NCBI GenBank assembly: GCA_019113125.1
Contig: DXIA01000024.1
Span: 1 to 8,665, forward strand
From: Candidatus Pygmaiobacter gallistercoris
GTDB taxonomy: Bacteria > Bacillota > Clostridia > Oscillospirales > Ruminococcaceae
DNA length: 8,665 nt
Reading direction: 5' to 3'
Positions 6,293-8,665 of the stretch are shown piece after piece. Position 1 is the stretch's first letter. Each line of letters opens with the position of its first letter. Below the pieces are notes generated by a model. The model was not told where the DNA came from, did not search any database, and saw only the letters and a list, made by a program, of their open reading frames with translations. The position numbers and the translations under genes are program-made.

Positions 6293-7381
6293 ATGAGCCC
6301 CAAAAGACCGAAGAAAAAGATGGCCGGATGGAAAAAGGCCATCCTGATCACTCTCTCTGTTATTCTTCTCCTCTCAATCGGACTGCTCACCGCCGCAGTG
6401 GTCTTTATCAACGGCAAGATGAATCTGCTGGACCGCTCGAACGATTATTCCGGGACGGTGGAGGTAGTGGACGATTCCGAGGAACAGCTCTCCTTCGACC
6501 ATCTGGACCTCGATTATATCGATGTGATGGAGAACGGCGGCAAGATCGAACCGCCCGAGGGGGAGGTCAATACCCACGACAACATCGTCAATATCCTGTT
6601 GATCGGCTCGGACGAGCGGGAGGAGAAGATCTCGAGCGCCGCCCGGGCGGACAGCATGATGCTGCTCTCGATCAACACCAAAGAGAATAGCTGGAAACTC
6701 GTCTCCTTCGAGCGGGGGGTCGGCGTCTCGATTCCGGATCACGGGGACGACTGGCTGACCCACACCTTTGCCTACGGCGGGCCGGATCTGCTGCTCAAAA
6801 CGCTGCAGGATTATTATAAGGTGGACGTCGACCGGTATGTGCGGATCAACTTCACCATCTTCGAGACCGGCATCAACGACATCGGCGGGGTTGAGGTGGA
6901 GCTCACCACGGCGGAGGCCGAGTATATGAATGAGATTGCCGGTGAAAAGCGGTGGGAGGCCGGCACCACCCGGCTGGACGGGCCGACCGCACTGGTCTAC
7001 GCCCGGATGCGGCATCTCGACAGCGATTGGAACCGGATTGCCCGTCAGCGCAAGGTCATCAGTGCGGCGGCAAAGCAGGCCGCCGATCTCGGATGGTCTA
7101 AGATCAATGCGATCACCGACGAGCTGCTGCCGAAGATCGAGACCAACCTCACCAACAGCGAGCTCTGGAAACTGCTCCTTCGGATGCCGCGTCTTTTCGG
7201 CGGGGAGAGCGGGCAGCTGACGGTGCCGGATCAGGAAAATTGCTGGGGCATCCAGCTGGAGTCGGGCAAGTCGCTGATCGGCTGTGATTTTGAGGTCGAG
7301 GCCAGGCGGCTGGACGATTTTCTGACCGGAAAGCAGGAGGAAGAGAGCACCGGCAGCTCTTCTGAGAGCGGTCAAAACTGA
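6293..7381 (+). CDS. LytR-CpsA-Psr (LCP) family cell-wall polymer ligase-like protein
   Basis: Protein of 362 residues with a basic N-terminus, one membrane helix (about 15-39) and an extracellular LCP domain. LCP enzymes move wall teichoic acid or other polymers from a polyprenyl-phosphate carrier to peptidoglycan. The domain shows NILLIGSDERE (100-110), ARADSMMLLSIN (117-128), THTFAYGGPDLLLKTL (156-171), VDRYVRINF (179-187), INDIGGVEVEL (194-204), LDGPTALVYARMRH (228-241) and the Arg-rich RIARQRKVI (248-256). The usual S-I-P-R-D-T motif reads SFERGV (138-143): the Arg is kept but Pro and Asp are replaced. The C-terminal tail (346-362) is Glu/Ser/Gly-rich and probably disordered. AAGGAGG (6278-6284) lies 8 bases before the ATG. 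It probably shares a transcript with the SEDS gene, from which it is separated by 32 bases, and ends at a strong terminator. Confidence 0.9.
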   Translation: MSPKRPKKKMAGWKKAILITLSVILLLSIGLLTAAVVFINGKMNLLDRSNDYSGTVEVVDDSEEQLSFDHLDLDYIDVMENGGKIEPPEGEVNTHDNIVNILLIGSDEREEKISSAARADSMMLLSINTKENSWKLVSFERGVGVSIPDHGDDWLTHTFAYGGPDLLLKTLQDYYKVDVDRYVRINFTIFETGINDIGGVEVELTTAEAEYMNEIAGEKRWEAGTTRLDGPTALVYARMRHLDSDWNRIARQRKVISAAAKQAADLGWSKINAITDELLPKIETNLTNSELWKLLLRMPRLFGGESGQLTVPDQENCWGIQLESGKSLIGCDFEVEARRLDDFLTGKQEEESTGSSSESGQN

Positions 7382-7384
7382 CAA

Positions 7385-7423
7385 AAAAGACCTGCGGATC
7401 AACTTGGGATCCGCAGGTCTTTT
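7385..7423. terminator. bidirectional terminator between the LCP gene and the DUF378 gene
   Basis: A perfect 16-bp stem (7385-7400 with 7408-7423) has a seven-base loop, AACTTGG. Its outer ends are AAAA and TTTT, and the A-run extends to 7383. Transcripts from both sides therefore meet a GC-rich hairpin with a U-tract. It lies 3 bases after the LCP stop and 14 bases beyond the DUF378 stop. Confidence 0.93.
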
Positions 7424-7437
7424 GTCTGGTGACCAGT

Positions 7438-7662
7438 TCACGGCGCGGTCGGACCATCGGTGCGGTCGGGCTCATCCCGCTCAAAGAGCATCGGGATCGC
7501 GACCACCGCGGCGAGGCCGACGACGGTGAAGATGATTCTGCTGAAGATGGATGCGGTGCCGCCCAAAAGCCAGCCGACCGCATCAAATTGAAACAGACCG
7601 ACCAGACCCCAGTTGAGGCCGCCGATAATCAGCAGCGCAAGACAGATTTTTTTGATGATCAT
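7438..7662 (-). CDS. DUF378 family small membrane protein
   Basis: Predicted membrane protein of 74 residues, function unknown. It has two hydrophobic helices (about 5-25 and 40-60). The first contains the stretch LLIIGGLNWGLVGLFQFD (10-27), characteristic of DUF378; the second includes SIFSRIIFTVVGLAAV (38-53). The tail is short and charged (ERDEPDRTDG). The ATG at 7662 is chosen because GGAGGG (7672-7677) lies 9 bases upstream and the family protein begins here; the frame stays open upstream, but the added residues do not look like part of the family. It is transcribed alone, divergently from the DUF1858-trmK pair. Confidence 0.85.
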   Translation of the reverse strand: MIIKKICLALLIIGGLNWGLVGLFQFDAVGWLLGGTASIFSRIIFTVVGLAAVVAIPMLFERDEPDRTDGPTAP

Positions 7663-7682
7663 ACCACAGTTCCCTCCACAGA

Positions 7683-7696
7683 CGGGCCGCAGCCCG
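7683..7696 (-). promoter_or_regulatory. small hairpin in the DUF378 gene leader
   Basis: CGGGC (7683-7687) pairs with GCCCG (7692-7696) around a four-base loop, just upstream of the ribosome binding site at 7672-7677. There is no T-run, so it is not a terminator. It may stabilise the leader or may be chance in GC-rich DNA. Confidence 0.3.
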
Positions 7697-7738
7697 ACAA
7701 AATATGAGCTCTGGTCATAGCATGCCCGGGTCGGGTCA

Positions 7739-7767
7739 AAAATATGCACTGTCGCAGATAGTTGCAA
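7739..7767 (-). promoter_or_regulatory. possible promoter of the DUF378 gene
   Basis: Read on the minus strand, TTGCAA (7762-7767), a 17-base spacer and TATTTT (7739-7744) form a plausible sigma-A-type promoter. Its -35 is the same palindromic TTGCAA used by the plus-strand promoter. The leader to the DUF378 start would be about 70 bases. Confidence 0.4.
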
Positions 7768-7791
7768 TCGGGGGCCGGTTTGGGGTATAGT
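7762..7791 (+). promoter_or_regulatory. promoter of the DUF1858-trmK pair
   Basis: TTGCAA (7762-7767), an 18-base spacer and TATAGT (7786-7791) give a reasonable sigma-A-type promoter. Transcription would start near 7798, about 49 bases before the first gene. The leader holds GGGGC (7811-7815), able to pair weakly with GCCCC (7826-7830), and the ribosome binding site AGAAGG (7835-7840). Confidence 0.6.
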
Positions 7792-7846
7792 ATAGGGAGA
7801 AAAGAATCAAGGGGCCGGATGATTTGCCCCGGAAAGAAGGATCAAG

Positions 7847-8047
7847 ATGACCATTACCAAAGAGACCATCATTGGCGATATTCTCGATTTTGCACCCCAG
7901 ACCGCCCCGCTCTTTCTCGAGATCGGGATGCACTGCCTCGGCTGCCCGTCCTCTCGCGGCGAGACCATCGCGCAGGCCTGCTATGTTCACGGTACCGATG
8001 CGGATGCGCTGGTGGAAAAGCTGAACGCCGCCATCGCCGCAAAATGA
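7847..8047 (+). CDS. DUF1858 redox-disulfide domain protein
   Basis: Small cytosolic protein of 66 residues made of a single DUF1858 domain, the type described as a hybrid-cluster-protein-associated redox disulfide domain. The start MTITKETIIGDILDFAP (1-17), then PLFLEIGMHCLGCPSS (21-36) with Cys30 and Cys33 as a C-x2-C pair, and ETIAQACYVHG (39-49) fit the family well. The cysteine pair suggests a disulfide switch or metal/cluster contact, but the biochemical role is not known. AGAAGG lies 6 bases before the ATG. The stop overlaps the trmK start by four bases (ATGA), so the two are probably translated together. No hybrid cluster protein gene is seen in the window. Confidence 0.88.
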   Translation: MTITKETIIGDILDFAPQTAPLFLEIGMHCLGCPSSRGETIAQACYVHGTDADALVEKLNAAIAAK

Positions 8048-8665
8048 TCCGGCCGGAAGATCCCGGCGCACGGCTGCGGGCCGCCGCATCCCTGGTGCGG
8101 GAGGGCCACAGTGCGGCGGATATCGGCTGTGATCACGGCAAGCTCGCTGTTTATCTGGTCGAGAGCGGCCGCTGCCCTCATGTGGTGGCGGCCGATCTTC
8201 GTCCCGGGCCGCTCAGCCGGGCCCGTGCGCTGGTGCGGGAACGCGGCCTCGAGGACCGGATTGATTGCCGGCTCGGGGATGGGCTCTCGGTGCTCGGACC
8301 ACAGGAGGCGGAGGAGATCGTGATCGCCGGGATGGGAGGGGAGACGATTGCCGCCATCCTCGCCGGCGCACCCTGGCTGCGCGCGCCGCGGTACAACCTG
8401 GTGCTGCTCGCCGCGAGCAGCCAGAGTGATCTGCGGCGCTGGCTGTGCGAGAATGGCTTTTCGCTCTGCCGGGAGGTCCCGGTGGTGGAGGGGAAACACT
8501 GTTATACCGCGATGCAGGCGGTCTACACCGGCCACAGCTTTGTGCCGGACCCCCTGTTCTGCCTGCTGGGGCTGCTGCGCGGTCAGCGCAGCCCGGCGGC
8601 GCGGGCCTGGTTCTCGCTGCTGGCAAAGCGGCTCAAGACCCAGCGGGAGGGACGCCGCCGCGCCG
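8044..8665 (+). CDS. trmK: tRNA (adenine(22)-N1)-methyltransferase TrmK, 3' end missing
   Basis: The frame is open from the ATG to the window edge (207 codons plus one base), so the C-terminus is missing. TrmK uses S-adenosylmethionine to methylate N1 of A22 in the tRNA core, in the cytosol. The Rossmann-fold motifs are clear: ADIGCDHGKLAVYL (25-38), AADL (49-52), GDGLSVL (78-84) and VIAGMGGETIAAIL (93-106). LRRWLCENGF (130-139) and the GKHCYTAMQAV segment (150-160) continue the family pattern, and the partial helical C-terminal domain starts after about residue 165. The LQP or LSP motif usually found before the Leu-Arg-x-Trp-Leu stretch reads LLA (121-123). The ATG overlaps the DUF1858 stop; no separate ribosome binding site is obvious, which fits coupling. 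An alternative is a paralogue in the same family with altered activity. Confidence 0.88.
   Translation, partial: MIRPEDPGARLRAAASLVREGHSAADIGCDHGKLAVYLVESGRCPHVVAADLRPGPLSRARALVRERGLEDRIDCRLGDGLSVLGPQEAEEIVIAGMGGETIAAILAGAPWLRAPRYNLVLLAASSQSDLRRWLCENGFSLCREVPVVEGKHCYTAMQAVYTGHSFVPDPLFCLLGLLRGQRSPAARAWFSLLAKRLKTQREGRRRA

Noticed and set aside
7426..7436. Palindrome CTGGTGACCAG after the LCP terminator
   Set aside because: Only one central base, so it cannot form a hairpin; a single short palindrome with no partner site is not evidence of an operator.
6374..7441. Open frame of 355 codons antisense to the LCP gene
   Set aside because: Same compositional effect; low-complexity Arg/Leu/Pro/Gly sequence, no known fold, and it spans the bidirectional terminator.
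1..8665. CRISPR arrays, insertion sequences, prophage, defence or secondary metabolite genes
   Set aside because: No regularly spaced repeats, transposase or integrase motifs, or terminal inverted repeats were seen, and every gap over 100 bases is accounted for by promoters and leaders.

Overview
This window looks like a stretch of ordinary chromosome from a GC-rich, Gram-positive (monoderm) anaerobe, most likely a clostridium of the Oscillospiraceae/Ruminococcaceae kind. The reasons are: many strong GGAGG-type ribosome binding sites, clean intrinsic terminators, a lipoprotein with a lipobox, a SEDS glycan polymerase next to a LytR-CpsA-Psr (LCP) protein, an archaeal/eukaryal-type prolyl-tRNA synthetase with a C-terminal zinc site, a DUF1858 redox-disulfide protein, and TrmK, a methyltransferase typical of Firmicutes. 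The taxonomic placement is inference; no rRNA or other marker gene is present. There are no mobile elements, tRNAs, rRNAs, CRISPR arrays or integration sites.

Layout. Bases 1-87 are the 3' end of an acyl carrier protein gene, closed by a terminator (114-141). proS (172-1611, +) follows and has its own terminator (1621-1650). Next comes a lipoprotein with four Asp-box motifs (1670-2554, +). It converges on a four-gene minus-strand operon read as tsaE, tsaB, rpiB, upp (4912 down to 2608), and a 15-bp hairpin between the two serves as terminator for both sides. The 220-base gap 4913-5132 holds two divergent extended -10 promoters, one for the tsaE operon and one for a plus-strand envelope pair: a RodA/FtsW-family SEDS protein (5133-6260) and an LCP ligase-like protein (6293-7381). 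A 16-bp bidirectional hairpin ends that pair and also ends a small minus-strand DUF378 membrane protein gene (7438-7662). A second divergent gap (7663-7846) then leads into a plus-strand pair, a DUF1858 protein (7847-8047) overlapping trmK (8044 to the window edge, incomplete).

How the genes fit together. Three genes concern tRNA: proS charges tRNA-Pro, tsaB and tsaE belong to the t6A37 pathway, and trmK methylates A22. upp and rpiB feed nucleotide salvage and pentose phosphate metabolism. The SEDS and LCP genes build the wall and attach polymers to it. Several starts are set by ribosome-binding-site spacing or by 4-base stop/start overlaps (TTGA for tsaE/tsaB, ATGA for tsaB/rpiB and for DUF1858/trmK), which suggests translational coupling.

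I did not find a convincing undescribed system. The observations most worth a second look are the replaced Gln-Pro/Ser-Pro motif in TrmK, its coupling to the redox-disulfide protein, the altered Pro-Arg-Asp motif in the LCP protein, a palindromic TTGCAA that could be the -35 box of two divergent promoters, and a tiny reading frame overlapping the proS start.
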